Notes under the pieces: model-generated
The model's input: only the letters and a program-made list of their open reading frames with translations
The model's database searches: none
What the model was told of the DNA's origin: nothing
Shown: positions 15,948 to 24,524 of the stretch, one piece after another
How positions within the stretch are numbered: position 1 is the stretch's first letter
Layout: the number at the start of each line of letters is the position of its first letter
Translations under genes and position numbers: made by a program
NCBI RefSeq assembly: GCF_007830265.1
Contig: NZ_VLKE01000001.1
Span: 4,650,001 to 4,714,000, forward strand
Direction of reading: 5' to 3'
Origin: Micromonospora olivasterospora
GTDB lineage: Bacteria > Actinomycetota > Actinomycetes > Mycobacteriales > Micromonosporaceae
DNA length: 64,000 nucleotides

Positions 15948-15996
15948 GAGCCGAGGGCCGGCGGTCCGCCGAGCGGAGCCGGACGGACACCCGCCG

Positions 15997-16284
15997 GTGC
16001 CGGACCTGGCCCCGGCGGGCGAGCCGGTGACGGCTTGCGGCGGACGGCTCGGTCGCCCGCACCTGCCGATGCGCCCGCTGTGGCGGTGCCGGGCCTGCGG
16101 CGCGGAGTGGCCCTGCCAGCCCGCGCGGCTGTCGCTGCTGGTCGAGTACCGCGACGACCGGGTCGCCCTGCTGGTCTACCTGGCCACCCTGATGAACGAG
16201 GCAGGCGACCAGCTCGCCCAGCTCACCGCCCAGCCCCGGGTGGACCTCACGGACCGCTTCCTCACCTGGGCCCGCCCGCGATGA
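15997..16284 (+). CDS. Small protein with CxxC zinc-ribbon-like motif
   Basis: About 95 residues. The recognisable core is MRPLWRCRACGAEWPCQPAR, in which Cys residues at CRAC and WPC could bind zinc, followed by a helical stretch LLVEYRDDRVALLVYLATLM and NEAGDQLAQLTAQP. Proteins with this core occur beside XRE-DUF5753/DUF397 loci in Micromonospora and are sometimes labelled flavin reductase without good reason. The start is uncertain: GTG at 15997 and at 16027 are both possible. It overlaps nothing and is followed by a strong hairpin at 16315-16355. Confidence 0.65.
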   Translation: MPDLAPAGEPVTACGGRLGRPHLPMRPLWRCRACGAEWPCQPARLSLLVEYRDDRVALLVYLATLMNEAGDQLAQLTAQPRVDLTDRFLTWARPR

Positions 16285-16314
16285 CCGACGCGCCTCGTGC
16301 ACGCGCCGGAACGT

Positions 16315-16355
16315 GGAAGTAGTGGCCTCCCGCACCTCGGGAGGCCACTACTTCC
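16315..16355 (+). terminator. Perfect 18-bp hairpin, probable terminator
   Basis: Arms GGAAGTAGTGGCCTCCCG and CGGGAGGCCACTACTTCC pair perfectly across a five-base loop, 30 bases after the stop of the zinc-ribbon gene. There is no U-tract, as usual in actinomycetes. The following 220 bp up to the PP2C gene hold no gene that I can support. Confidence 0.75.
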
Positions 16356-16576
16356 AGGAACGTGCGCGTTCTTGTCCGACGGATGCGCGATCCCGCAGGA
16401 TATGCGACCGACCCGTCCGGGAGCGGGCCGCTGGGCGGTCAGCCGGCTCCGCGTATGGCAATCGGTGCGGCTGGATGGGATCCGGGGCGGTTTCGCGGTG
16501 AGATTCGCCGCGCCACGCGGCGCGGTTGGCGATCTCCTAGAGACAACCGAGCCCTCCAACTGGCAGGCTGCGTGCC

Positions 16577-17305
16577 ATGACCCTGAAGCTGCGTTCCGTG
16601 GGGGCGAGTGACCGCGGGCTGATCCGCAGCGGCAACCAGGACGCCCTGCACGCCGGCACCTGGCTCGTCGCCGTCGCCGACGGCATGGGCGGGATGGCCG
16701 CCGGTGACCTGGCCAGCCGGATAGCGATCGACGCGATCGGGCCCCTGGACCTGGAGACACCCGAGGACGCACTCGTCGCCGCGCTGCAGAGCGGGATCGA
16801 GCTGGCCACCGCGCGGATCCGCCAGGCGGTGCAGGAGGACCCGGAGCGGCAGGGCATGGGCACCACGCTGACCGCCCTGCTGTTCGCCCGTACCGGCAGC
16901 GTCCTCGCCCTGGCCCACATCGGAGACTCGCGCGCCTACCTCTACCGGGAGGGCGTGCTCAAGCAGATCACCCGCGACGACACCTTCGTGCAGATGCTCG
17001 TCGACCAGGGCCTGATCACCCCCGACCAGGCCGCCAGCCACCCCCGCCGGGCCGTGGTCACCCAGGCGTTGCAGGGCGACGAGGTCTCCCCGGCGTACGC
17101 CACGATGGTGCCCCGGGCCGGCGACCGGTGGCTGCTGTGCAGCGACGGCCTGTCCAACGTCGTCCGCTCCGACACCCTCGCCGAGGTGCTCGCCGGTTAT
17201 CCGGACCGGGGCGAGTGCGCCCGCAAGCTGATCGACCTGGCGCTGCGCGCGGGCGGCCCCGACAACGTCACCGTGGTCATCGCCGACGTGGTCGCCGAGG
17301 GCTGA
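16577..17305 (+). CDS. PP2C-family protein serine/threonine phosphatase
   Basis: Metal-dependent phosphatase of the PstP type, acting on proteins phosphorylated by Ser/Thr kinases. The metal-binding Asp residues are in NQDALHAG (about 20), VAVADGMGGMAAGDLAS (about 37), LCSDGLSN (about 192) and GGPDNVTVVIADV (about 228). GMGTTLTALLF and LAHIGDSRAYLYR are the other PP2C blocks. At 242 residues it is a catalytic domain only, without the membrane anchor of PstP, so it is cytoplasmic. No kinase gene is next to it, and its targets are unknown. Confidence 0.92.
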   Translation: MTLKLRSVGASDRGLIRSGNQDALHAGTWLVAVADGMGGMAAGDLASRIAIDAIGPLDLETPEDALVAALQSGIELATARIRQAVQEDPERQGMGTTLTALLFARTGSVLALAHIGDSRAYLYREGVLKQITRDDTFVQMLVDQGLITPDQAASHPRRAVVTQALQGDEVSPAYATMVPRAGDRWLLCSDGLSNVVRSDTLAEVLAGYPDRGECARKLIDLALRAGGPDNVTVVIADVVAEG

Positions 17306-17338
17306 CCGTCGATGGGCCGGCAATCCTGGCCGTCGGGC

Positions 17339-17404
17339 ACCGCCATGTCGGCGACATCGGGCTGATCCCGGCCGTCGGATACCGCCATGTCGGCGACATG
17401 GCGG
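17339..17404. repeat. Two copies of the ATGTCGGCGACAT dyad in a convergent gap
   Basis: Between the PP2C and HrpB stops lie two repeats of about 45 bases, each holding GGCCGTCGG, then ACCGCCATGTCGGCGACAT. The second copy is a longer perfect palindrome (CGCCATGTCG-G-CGACATGGCG, 17383-17403). The same dyad is found in the convergent gap at 1253-1343. Together with the other palindrome family, five convergent gaps in this window carry a repeat. Confidence 0.65.
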
Positions 17405-17447
17405 CCGCCCGGCCGGCCGCCGGCCCCGCGGCCGCCCGGCCGGCGGG

Positions 17448-20104
17448 TCAGCGGCGGCGGGCGTTCGTTCGGCGGGTCGGCTCGGCCGTCGTCGGGTCCT
17501 CCGGCCACGGGTGCCGGGGGTAGCGACCCCGCAGCTCGGCGCGGACCTGCGGGTACCCGACCCGCCAGAACGACGCCAGATCGGCGGTCACCGCCACCGG
17601 CCGCCCCGCCGGGGAGAGCAGGTGCAGCAGCACCGGCACCCGGCCGTCGGCGATCCGCGGCGCGTCGGCCCAGCCGAAGGTCTCCTGGAGCTTCACCGCG
17701 AGCACCGGGGCGGCCGGGTCGGCGTAGTCCACCCGGACCCGGGACCCGCTGGGTACGGCGAGCCGCTCCGGGGCGAGCTCGTCGAGCCGGGCCGCCTGCG
17801 GCCAGGGCAGCAGCCGGCGCAGCGCGGCGGCCACGTCGACCCGGGCCAGGTTGGCGCGGCGGCGGGCGGCGGCCAGCTCGGGGCCCAGCCAGTCGTCCAC
17901 TTCGGCCAGCAGCGCCGCGTCGCCCACGTCCGGCCAGTCGGGGCCGAGCGCGTGCCGACAGAATGCCATCCGCTCGCGCAGCGCGTGCGCGGCCGGGGTC
18001 CAGGTCAGCAGCGCCAGGCCGTCGCGGCGCAGCCCGTCGCGCAGGGCCTCGGCGACCAGCGCCGGGTCGGGCCGGGTCAGGGGCCGCGAGACCAGCTCGA
18101 TCGCGCCGAGCCGGACCACCTCCCGGGCCACCACGTCCCCGCCGGACCAGGCCACCTCGCGCGCGGAGCGCAGCAGCGGGCCGGCGGCCTCCCGGGCGGT
18201 CGCCTCGTCCAGCGGGCGGCGAGCCGGACCCGGGCGGTCGGCGCGCCGGGGGAGCGGTCGGCCACCGCGACCGCCAGCCACGCCGACCCGGCGAGCCCGG
18301 AGCCGGGCGCCAGCTCCGCGGCGGTCCCGCCCGTCATCAGGTACGCCGACCCGCCGGCCCGGCGCGCCCGGGCCAGCCGCTCCGGGTATGCCAGCCCGAC
18401 GAGCAGCGCGGCGGCGAGATCGTCGGGCAGGTGGCCCGCGTCGTCGCGCCGCGGCTCGGCCGGTCGCCCAGGCGCGGGCGGAGGAGCCGGGGCGTGGCCC
18501 GGGGCGGCGCCCCCGCTGACCGATGCGTCGCCCCCGCTGACCGATGCGTCGCCCCCGCTGACCAGTGCGTCGCTCCACGCATCGCCCGTGCCCGGGGCGT
18601 CGTCCAGCGCCGCGCGCAGGCGGCGTACCTCGGCACGCCAGCGGGCCGTGGCCGCCGGGTCCGCGCCCGCGCGTAGCCGCCGCCACCCGGCGGTCAGGTC
18701 GTCGCCCGGCCCGGCGACGGCCTCCTCGGCCAGCAGCGCCACCACCTCGGCGGCCCGCTCGGCCCCCACCCGCCCGGCACCGTCGAGCAGCGCCCGGGCC
18801 AGCCGGGGATGCGCGCCGGCCTTCGCGATCGCCCGCCCCCGGGCGGTGATCCGGCCGTCGGCGTCGACCGCGCCGAGCCCGCGCAGGGTGTCCCGGGCGA
18901 CGGTCAGCGCGGCCGCCGGCGGCGGGTCGGGCAGGGCCAGCCCCGCGCCGTCCGGGTCGCCCCAGGCGGCCAACTCCAGGGCGAACCCGGTCAGGTCGGC
19001 CGTGGCGATCTCCGGCTCCGGCTGCGCGGCGAGCCGCGCGTGGGTCGCCTCCGACCAGCACCGGTAGACGTGCCCGGGGGCCTCCCGGCCGGCGCGGCCG
19101 GCCCGCTGGGTCGCCGCGGCCCGGGACACCGGCACGGTGACCAGCGCGCCCAGCCCCCGGGCCAGGTCCACCCGGGGCACCCGGGCGAGCCCGGCGTCCA
19201 CCACCACCCGTACCCCGGGCACCGTCAGGCTGCTCTCCGCCACGGCGGTGGCGAGCACCACCCGCCGCCGGTCGGCCGGGCGCAGCGCGGCGTCCTGCTC
19301 GGCGCCGCGCAGCCGGCCGTGCAGCGGCAGCAGGGCCACCTCGTCGCGCAGGTCGGCCAGCCGGCCGGCGACCGCCGCGATCTCGCCCACGCCGGGCAGG
19401 AAGACCAGCAGGTCCCCGGCGCGCTCGCGCAGCGCCCGGCGGACGGTGGCCGCCACGTGGTCCAGCAGCGCCGGGTCGACCCGGCCGGACGCGGTCACCG
19501 GGGCCGGCCGGGGCGGTGGGGACCAGATCCGGGTCACCGGGTGCAGCGCCGCCGGGGCCTGGACCACCGGGGCCGGTACGCCGTCCGCGCCGAGCAGCGC
19601 CGCGAACCGGTCCGCGTCCGGGGTCGCCGACATGGCCAGCAGCCACAGGTCGGGGCGCAGCGTGGCCCGCGCCTCCGCCGTGAACGCGAGCGCCAGGTCG
19701 GCGTCGAGTTGCCGCTCGTGGCACTCGTCGAGCAGAACCGCGCCGACGCCGGGCAGTTCCGGGTCGTGGTGCAGGCGGCGCACCAGCAGGCCGGTGGTGA
19801 CCACCTCGATCCGGGTGGCGGGGCCGACGCGTCGCTCGCCGCGCACCGCGTACCCGATCCGCTCGCCGACCCGCTCGCCGAGCAGGTCGGCCATCCGGCG
19901 CGCCGCCGCGCGGGCGGCCACCCGGCGGGGCTGGGCGATCACCACCCGGCCGGGAACCTCCCCGGCCACGGCCAGCGGGGCGAGGGTGGTCTTGCCGGTG
20001 CCGGGCGGCGCGACGAGAACCCCGCCACCGGCCGCGCGCAGCGCGTCGAGCAGCGCGGGCAGGGCGGGCCGGACCGGCAGGTCGAGGGGTACGTCGGCGA
20101 GCAC
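17448..20104 (-). pseudogene. hrpB: ATP-dependent helicase HrpB, one frameshift
   Basis: DEAH/RHA-type superfamily 2 helicase. Motif I is VLVAPPGTGKTTLAPL, motif II LLDECHERQLDADLAL, motif III LLAMSATPDADRF. LPLHGRL, VLATAVAESSLTVPGV and the AAATQRAGRAGRE motif VI follow. The C-terminal HrpB-specific domain (LPWPQAARLDELAPERLAVP, KLQETFGWADAPRI, VAVTADLASFWRVGYPQV) is in another frame. One base is missing near 18212, where CGCTGGACGAG should read CGCCTGGACGAG; adding it gives 886 codons. The proposed start is GTG 20104 (VLADVPLDLPVRPAL). The in vivo role of HrpB is poorly defined. A three-fold seven-residue repeat sits in the middle. Confidence 0.85.
18508..18572. repeat. Three 21-bp tandem repeats inside hrpB
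   Basis: The unit CCCCGCTGACCGATGCGTCGC-like sequence occurs three times in tandem and encodes (SGGDASV)n on the minus strand. Being a multiple of three, copy-number change would keep the frame. It lies in a variable linker between the helicase core and the C-terminal domain. Confidence 0.7.
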
Positions 20105-20159
20105 CGTCCTACTCTCGCACCGCGCCCCGGGGCGTCTTCTGCTGGCGTGCCGTGAGGCG

Positions 20160-20426
20160 TCACGCAAAGTGACGAGAAGCATCCTCCAGGCGGGCCAACG
20201 AGTCCGCCGGAGACAGCGCCATGGCGCACAGCTTCTCGTGCAACAGGCTATACCCGCGCACGTGGTCAACTTCCTCCAGTGCCAGCCCCATCGTGAGTTT
20301 ATCCAGGTAAACCACGGACGCGTCGGCGACGTCGGCGAAGTTGAGGATGACGTACGGGGTGGTCATGGCCGGGTGGCCGCCGGCCGAGAACGGAAGTACC
20401 TGCACCGTCACGTTCGGTAGTTGAGG
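20160..20426 (-). pseudogene. Orphan C-terminal fragment of a DUF5753 regulator
   Basis: About 88 codons homologous to the last third of XRE-DUF5753 proteins: LPNVTVQVLPFSAGGHPA, YVILNFADVADASVVYLDKL, EVDHVRGYSLLHEKLCAMAL, SPADSLARLEDASRHFA, then a stop. The HTH and the first two thirds of DUF5753 are absent. The homology begins abruptly near 20426 and unrelated sequence lies upstream. It is therefore a truncated gene rather than an error. The fragment is only 56 bp from the hrpB start. Its better-preserved relative at 14784-15566 differs enough that it is not a recent copy. Confidence 0.75.
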
Positions 20427-20444
20427 CGGCCGGAACCCCCGACC

Positions 20445-20633
20445 GTGCCGGACGCCGTGCTGCTCGGCCTGGTCTCCGCGGCCGGCCTGACGCACGAGCT
20501 GCTGTGGGACGCCGGCCCGCGCGCCCAGCACCGGCTCGGCCTGGTCGTGCCGGCGTTGCCCCCGCCGCTGCGGGAGCTGGTCGCCCACACCGAGGCCGCG
20601 GTCGGCGCCGCGGTCCTGTGCGGCGTCGCCTGA
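20445..20633 (+). CDS. Short unrecognised reading frame (62 residues)
   Basis: The translation looks protein-like: VPDAVLLGLVSAAGLTHELL, WDAGPRAQHRLGLVVPALPP, LRELVAHTEAAVGAAVLCGV. It has codon use fitting the genome and an amphipathic helical pattern, but no family I recognise and no good ribosome site before GTG 20445. It abuts the truncation point of the DUF5753 fragment, on the opposite strand, so it may itself be the end of a gene brought in by the event that truncated that regulator. The 168 bp from here to the sigma gene hold nothing I can name. Confidence 0.35.
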   Translation: MPDAVLLGLVSAAGLTHELLWDAGPRAQHRLGLVVPALPPPLRELVAHTEAAVGAAVLCGVA

Positions 20634-20801
20634 CCGGCCCGGCGTCGCCCGCAACCCCGACCATCGGAGCCGCCCCATGCCACCCACGGCGACAACCGGA
20701 AGACCCGGCACCGTCCCGGCCGCCCTGGCGGGCGGCCTGCGCCGGGACGGCGGCGGCCCCCGGCGTCCGTCGGGACGCGGGGCCGCCGCGCGTGGTGCCG
20801 G

Positions 20802-21626
20802 TCAGTACGTGCCGTCGAGCTGCCCGCGCAGCTTCGTCAGCGCCCGGGCCAGCAGCCGGGAGACGTGCATCTGCGAGACGCCGATCTGCTCGGCGATCTG
20901 CGACTGGGTCAGGTTGCCGTAGAAGCGCAGGGTGAGGATCTTCTGCTCGCGCTCGTCGAGCGTGGCCAGCGCCGGGCCGAGGGCGACCCGCAGCTCGGCC
21001 AGCTCGAACTCGCCGTCCTCGCCACCGAGCATGTCGCCCAGCTCCGTCGCGCGGTCGCCGTCGCCGGTCGGCGTGGACAGCGACACCGCGTTGTACGCGC
21101 GGGCGCCCTCCAGGCCCTCCAGCACCTCCTCCTCGGTGATCTTGAGGTGGGCGGCGATGTCGGCGACCGTCGGGGAACGGCCCAGCGTCTGCAGCAGCGA
21201 GCTGTTCGCGTCCGAGATGGCCAGCCGCAGCTCCTGGAGGCGGCGGGGCACCCGGATGTCCCAGGTGCGGTCGCGGAAGTGGCGCTTCAGCTCGCCGATG
21301 ATGGTCGGGATCGCGTAGCCGGCGAAGTCGACGCCGCGGGCCGGGTCGAACTTGTCGATCGCCTTGATCAGACCAACGGCGGCGGTCTGGGCGAGGTCGT
21401 CGGTCGGCTCGCCCCGCCCGCTGTAGCGGTGGGCCAGATGGTTGGCCAGCGGCAGCCAGGCCTCGATCGCCCGGTCCCGCAGCGCGGGGCGCGACGGGTG
21501 GTTGGCGGGCAGCGCGGCCATCGCGTTGAGGAGGTCGGTGGCGCTGTCGCTGAGGGCCCGCGGGTCGAGCTTCTCGGTGGTGGACGGCGCTGTGGCCGCC
21601 CGCTCGCTGATGGTGTGCGCGGTCAT
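20802..21626 (-). CDS. RNA polymerase sigma factor, SigB/SigF/SigG subfamily
   Basis: Group 3 sigma-70 factor of the general stress type, 274 residues. Region 2 includes YSGRGEPTDDLAQTAAVGLI and IDKFDPARGVDFAGYAIPTI, then GELKRHFRDRTWDIRVPRRL. Region 3 has GRSPTVADIAAHLKITEEEV. Region 4 is LRFYGNLTQSQIAEQIGVSQMHVSRLLARAL with the HTH near the C-terminus. I chose ATG 21626 because GGGAGGACC lies just upstream; a start six codons earlier has no such site. No anti-sigma or anti-anti-sigma gene adjoins it. Its likely promoter type, GTTT-N14-17-GGGTA, recurs upstream of many genes between 27 and 50 kb. Confidence 0.92.
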   Translation of the reverse strand: MTAHTISERAATAPSTTEKLDPRALSDSATDLLNAMAALPANHPSRPALRDRAIEAWLPLANHLAHRYSGRGEPTDDLAQTAAVGLIKAIDKFDPARGVDFAGYAIPTIIGELKRHFRDRTWDIRVPRRLQELRLAISDANSSLLQTLGRSPTVADIAAHLKITEEEVLEGLEGARAYNAVSLSTPTGDGDRATELGDMLGGEDGEFELAELRVALGPALATLDEREQKILTLRFYGNLTQSQIAEQIGVSQMHVSRLLARALTKLRGQLDGTY

Positions 21627-21853
21627 GGGTGGTCCTCCCTGCACCTCGTCCGCGAAGAAAGACGTGACGCTTTGGTTTAGCTTCGTATTGGCCGTTCGTG
21701 ACTCACCTTAGCCCTGTCGGTCGTAGGAAATCTAGCCGAAAGTACGATGCACTTAAGGTTCTTTGGCTCACAAAACGCCTAGATCGGGCGCGAAAAGCGG
21801 AACTTGTGATCGTGATTACGGCTTCGCGTGGCCGGTCGTACCCCGCGGGAAAC
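21627..21853. promoter_or_regulatory. AT-richer upstream region of the stress sigma gene
   Basis: A stretch of clearly lower GC than its surroundings (for example AAGGTTCTTTGGCTCACAAA) between the divergent sigma-factor and ADC-like genes. It must hold the sigma gene promoter, but I could not pick a GTTT/GGGTA pair with correct spacing on the minus strand. No gene seen. Confidence 0.4.
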
Positions 21854-21936
21854 CCGACAGGCAAGCTCACTGTCGGCTTTCCGTCGTTGTCCCGCCGACG
21901 GGACGTTCCGTACCGTGCCTGGGTATCTCCCCAGGC
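21854..21936 (+). promoter_or_regulatory. Three consecutive hairpins in the leader of the ADC-like gene
   Basis: CCGACAG/CTGTCGG (21854-21876, nine-base loop), GTCCCG/CGGGAC (21889-21904, four-base loop) and GCCTGGG/CCCAGGC (21917-21936, six-base loop) are all perfect. The last ends three bases before the GGAGG ribosome site. This could be an attenuator or RNA-based control element. No known riboswitch consensus was recognised. Confidence 0.45.
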
Positions 21937-21947
21937 CCGGAGGCATC

Positions 21948-22709
21948 GTGCTGGACCCAGCCGACCCGCATCTCGTGGTGCACAGCCGCATGCTCTACGT
22001 CCGCTGGCTGCCGGCCGACCCCGACGCGGTCGCCGCCCTGCTGCCGCCCGGACTGCGCGCCCGCGCCGACGGCGAGGTCTTCATGAACCAGTACGTGGTC
22101 GACGACGACGCCCAGACCTCCGGCGTCGGGGCGTACTCACTGACGTACCTCGGGGTGTCGCTGGCCGGCGCGGACGCCCCCGGCGGCGCGGTGCCCGGTG
22201 GCTGGTGGACCCACTACCTCTGCTCCGACCCGCGCGTGGGCCGGTACGCCGCCGCCCGGGGCGCCCCGGCCACCGACGGCCACACCCGGCTGACGGAGCG
22301 CGGCGGCACGCTGGTGGCGCAGACCGAGGTGAACGGCGGGCCGCTGATCCGCGCGCAGGTCCACGTCGGCGACACCGGCCACGTCGTCCTCAGCGGCCAC
22401 CATCGTTACCTGACCGCCCGCGGCGAGTGCCTGGTCAGCGGCGTCTACCCGTACGTGGCCGAGCCGGTGAGCCCGTTCGAGGTCGAGGCGGTCACCTTCC
22501 TCGACCGGGACCACCCGGTCTATCCGCTCCGTCCGGCCAACCCGCTGGTCATCACGGCTGGCTTCTACTCCCCGCGCGCCTCGTTCGCGTACCCCGGCGG
22601 GGAGAGCCCCGTGGCCCCGTTGCCCGTCGGCCACCGCGCCACCGGCGGCCAGCCCGGTCACCAGGCGCCGGCCCGCCGCGCCCGCAGCGGCCGCCCGTCC
22701 GGGTCGTAG
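21948..22709 (+). CDS. Acetoacetate decarboxylase (ADC)-like family protein
   Basis: A 253-residue protein of the acetoacetate-decarboxylase-like superfamily. Marks are the N-terminal DPHLVVHSRMLYVRWLPADP, the lid-like VFMNQYVVDDDAQTSGVGAY and a barrel with TEVNGGPLIRAQVHVGDTGH. I do not see the canonical Schiff-base Lys of true ADC in the expected place, so decarboxylase activity is doubtful. GTG 21948 is chosen because CGGAGG precedes it; a frame open to 21828 lacks such a site. The last 52 bases overlap the 3' end of the convergent phospholipase-D-like gene. Three hairpins lie in its leader. Confidence 0.75.
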   Translation: MLDPADPHLVVHSRMLYVRWLPADPDAVAALLPPGLRARADGEVFMNQYVVDDDAQTSGVGAYSLTYLGVSLAGADAPGGAVPGGWWTHYLCSDPRVGRYAAARGAPATDGHTRLTERGGTLVAQTEVNGGPLIRAQVHVGDTGHVVLSGHHRYLTARGECLVSGVYPYVAEPVSPFEVEAVTFLDRDHPVYPLRPANPLVITAGFYSPRASFAYPGGESPVAPLPVGHRATGGQPGHQAPARRARSGRPSGS

Positions 22710-24247
22710 ACGAGCCGGTACGCGGGCAGCGCCCACGCGCGGGTATACCAGGGCAGGCGCTCCGGGCGGTGCGGGCGCAGCCGGCCCGGCGGACGGGGCC
22801 CCGTCCGGCCCGAGTGGTGCCAGCGCTGGAGCGCCTCCGCGGCGGCCGTGACCGCCCGCACCGCCGCGACCGGGTCCAGCAGGTCGTCGTCCCCGTCGCC
22901 GTGCGGGTCCCGGTCCAGGTGTTCACGCCACAGCCGCAGCCGCAGCTCCCGGGCGAAGCGTCGGGCGCCGTCGCCCAGCCCCGCCGGGTCCCGGGGGGCC
23001 CGCCCGTCGCGCGTGTCGTCGAGCACCGCGCAGGACAGCTCGCTGTCGTGCGTCCAGGACCGGCGGTTGAAGTTGTCGCTGCCCACGGAGGCCCACACGT
23101 CGTCCACCACGCAGACCTTGGCGTGTACGTAGACCGGGTCGCCCGCGTGATTCTCCAGGTCGAAGACGTGTACCCGGTCAGGGGCGGCCCTGCCGCACAG
23201 CGCCAGCGCCTGCTCCCGGCCGACCAGGTTCGGCGGCAGCGCGAACCGGCCGTCGACGTCGGGGTGCCGGGGGACCACGGCCACCAGGTGCAGCCCCGGA
23301 TTGTCGCGCAGGGCCCGGGCGAACAGGTCGGCCACCTCCGTCGACCAGAGGTACTGGTCCTCCAGGTAGATCAGCCGGCGGGCCCGGCTGATCGCCTTGG
23401 CGTACCCCCGGGCCACCGTCCGCTCGCCGTCGGGGGCGAACGGGTAGCGCGGGCGCACCGCCGGGTACGTGCGCAGCACCTGGACGTGGTGCGGCCCGCA
23501 CGGCGGGGGATCGGCCGGCTGCTCGGGCAGCGGGTCGGGGCGCAGGTCCGCGCCGCGCAGCCGGTCCCGCAGATACGCCAGCGGGTTCTCCGAGTCCAGC
23601 GGCGTCGGATCGGTCCACCGCTCCCGGAACGTGGTGTCCAGCGCGCCGACCACCGGCCCGCGCAGCGCGAGCTGCACGTCGTGCCAGGGCGGGCGGTCGC
23701 CGTACCGGGGCGACATCCGCACGGCCTGCGGGTCGCCGCGGTGCTCGGCGTCGTCGCGGCGGCTGTGGCACAGGTCGATCCCGCCGGCGAAGGCGACGTC
23801 CCGCTCCGGCGCGCGGGGGTGGCGCAGCACCACCAGCTTCTGGTGGTGCGAGCCGCCCCGGCGGATCCGCTGGTCGAGCAGGACCTCGCCGCCGGCCGCG
23901 GAGACGGCCTCGCTGAGGCTGCGGTTCTCCACCTCGCTGAACGACAGGGCGTCGAGGTGGGAGCGCCAGATCAGGCCCTTGACGACCACGCCCCGCTGGG
24001 CGGCCCGGCTGAACAGCTGGGCCACGGTCGGGCCGTCGGGGCGCATCCGCTGGTCCGGGTCGCCCCGCCAGTCGGTGAAGAACAGGTGGTCGCCCGGGCC
24101 CAGCGCCTCCACCTCGTCGACGAGCCGGTCGAAGTACGCGGCGCCGTGAATCAGTGGCTCGGCGAGGTTTCCGGACGTCCAGACGGGTAACTCAGAGGCC
24201 GGGTTGGCGCGTTCCGGTGCGGTGAGAAACCAGTCCCGCATGGGCAC
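22658..24247 (-). CDS. Phospholipase D-like (PLDc domain) protein
   Basis: A 529-residue member of the phospholipase D/cardiolipin synthase superfamily with two HKD-type motifs. The first is SHHQKLVVLRHP (about residue 155), followed by DVAFAGGIDLCHSRRDD; it lacks the usual Asp after His-x-Lys. The second is canonical: VYVHAKVCVVDDVWASVGSD (about residue 375), with NFNRRSW after it. No signal peptide is seen. The enzyme probably transfers or hydrolyses phosphatidyl groups at the membrane, but substrate is unknown. ATG 24241 is an alternative start two codons in. Its 3' end overlaps the ADC-like gene on the other strand. Confidence 0.88.
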   Translation of the reverse strand: MPMRDWFLTAPERANPASELPVWTSGNLAEPLIHGAAYFDRLVDEVEALGPGDHLFFTDWRGDPDQRMRPDGPTVAQLFSRAAQRGVVVKGLIWRSHLDALSFSEVENRSLSEAVSAAGGEVLLDQRIRRGGSHHQKLVVLRHPRAPERDVAFAGGIDLCHSRRDDAEHRGDPQAVRMSPRYGDRPPWHDVQLALRGPVVGALDTTFRERWTDPTPLDSENPLAYLRDRLRGADLRPDPLPEQPADPPPCGPHHVQVLRTYPAVRPRYPFAPDGERTVARGYAKAISRARRLIYLEDQYLWSTEVADLFARALRDNPGLHLVAVVPRHPDVDGRFALPPNLVGREQALALCGRAAPDRVHVFDLENHAGDPVYVHAKVCVVDDVWASVGSDNFNRRSWTHDSELSCAVLDDTRDGRAPRDPAGLGDGARRFARELRLRLWREHLDRDPHGDGDDDLLDPVAAVRAVTAAAEALQRWHHSGRTGPRPPGRLRPHRPERLPWYTRAWALPAYRLVYDPDGRPLRARRAGAW

Positions 24248-24395
24248 GTTCCACCCCTCCCGAGGTCGGCAACGTCCTCACGGTATGACCCCCGCGCACG
24301 GTCCGCACGGCGGCCGGCACCTGCCGGTGACCGGGCCCACGGCCCGAGCGCGGCAGCCCACCCGACCCCGACGCGCACACCGAGGAGGCCGCACG

Positions 24396-24524
24396 ATGCC
24401 CGCCGAGACGACCGACGCCCTGACCGAGTACCGCCAACAACCGGTCGAGAGCGAGCGCGGCGCGCTGGTGGCGGTGCTGGTGATGGTGCTGCTGGGGGTT
24501 GCCGGGATCTTCGCCGTCTCCTGA
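24396..24524 (+). CDS. Small single-helix membrane protein (42 residues)
   Basis: Short gene with an excellent ribosome site (CGAGGAGG, seven bases before ATG). The product has an acidic N-terminal half (MPAETTDALTEYRQQPVESE) and one membrane helix (ALVAVLVMVLLGVAGIFAVS) ending at the C-terminus. It is divergent from the phospholipase-D-like gene. Function unknown. The remaining 100 bp to the pirin stop hold nothing clear. Confidence 0.65.
   Translation: MPAETTDALTEYRQQPVESERGALVAVLVMVLLGVAGIFAVS

Noticed and set aside
16360..16576. Short frames between the hairpin and the PP2C gene
   Set aside because: No ribosome site, no plausible protein pattern and conflicting frames; I see no gene in this gap.
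21698..24190. An 830-codon plus-strand frame over the ADC-like and phospholipase-D-like genes
   Set aside because: It is the antisense and off-frame shadow of two real genes, with biased Arg/Pro/Gly composition and no domain.
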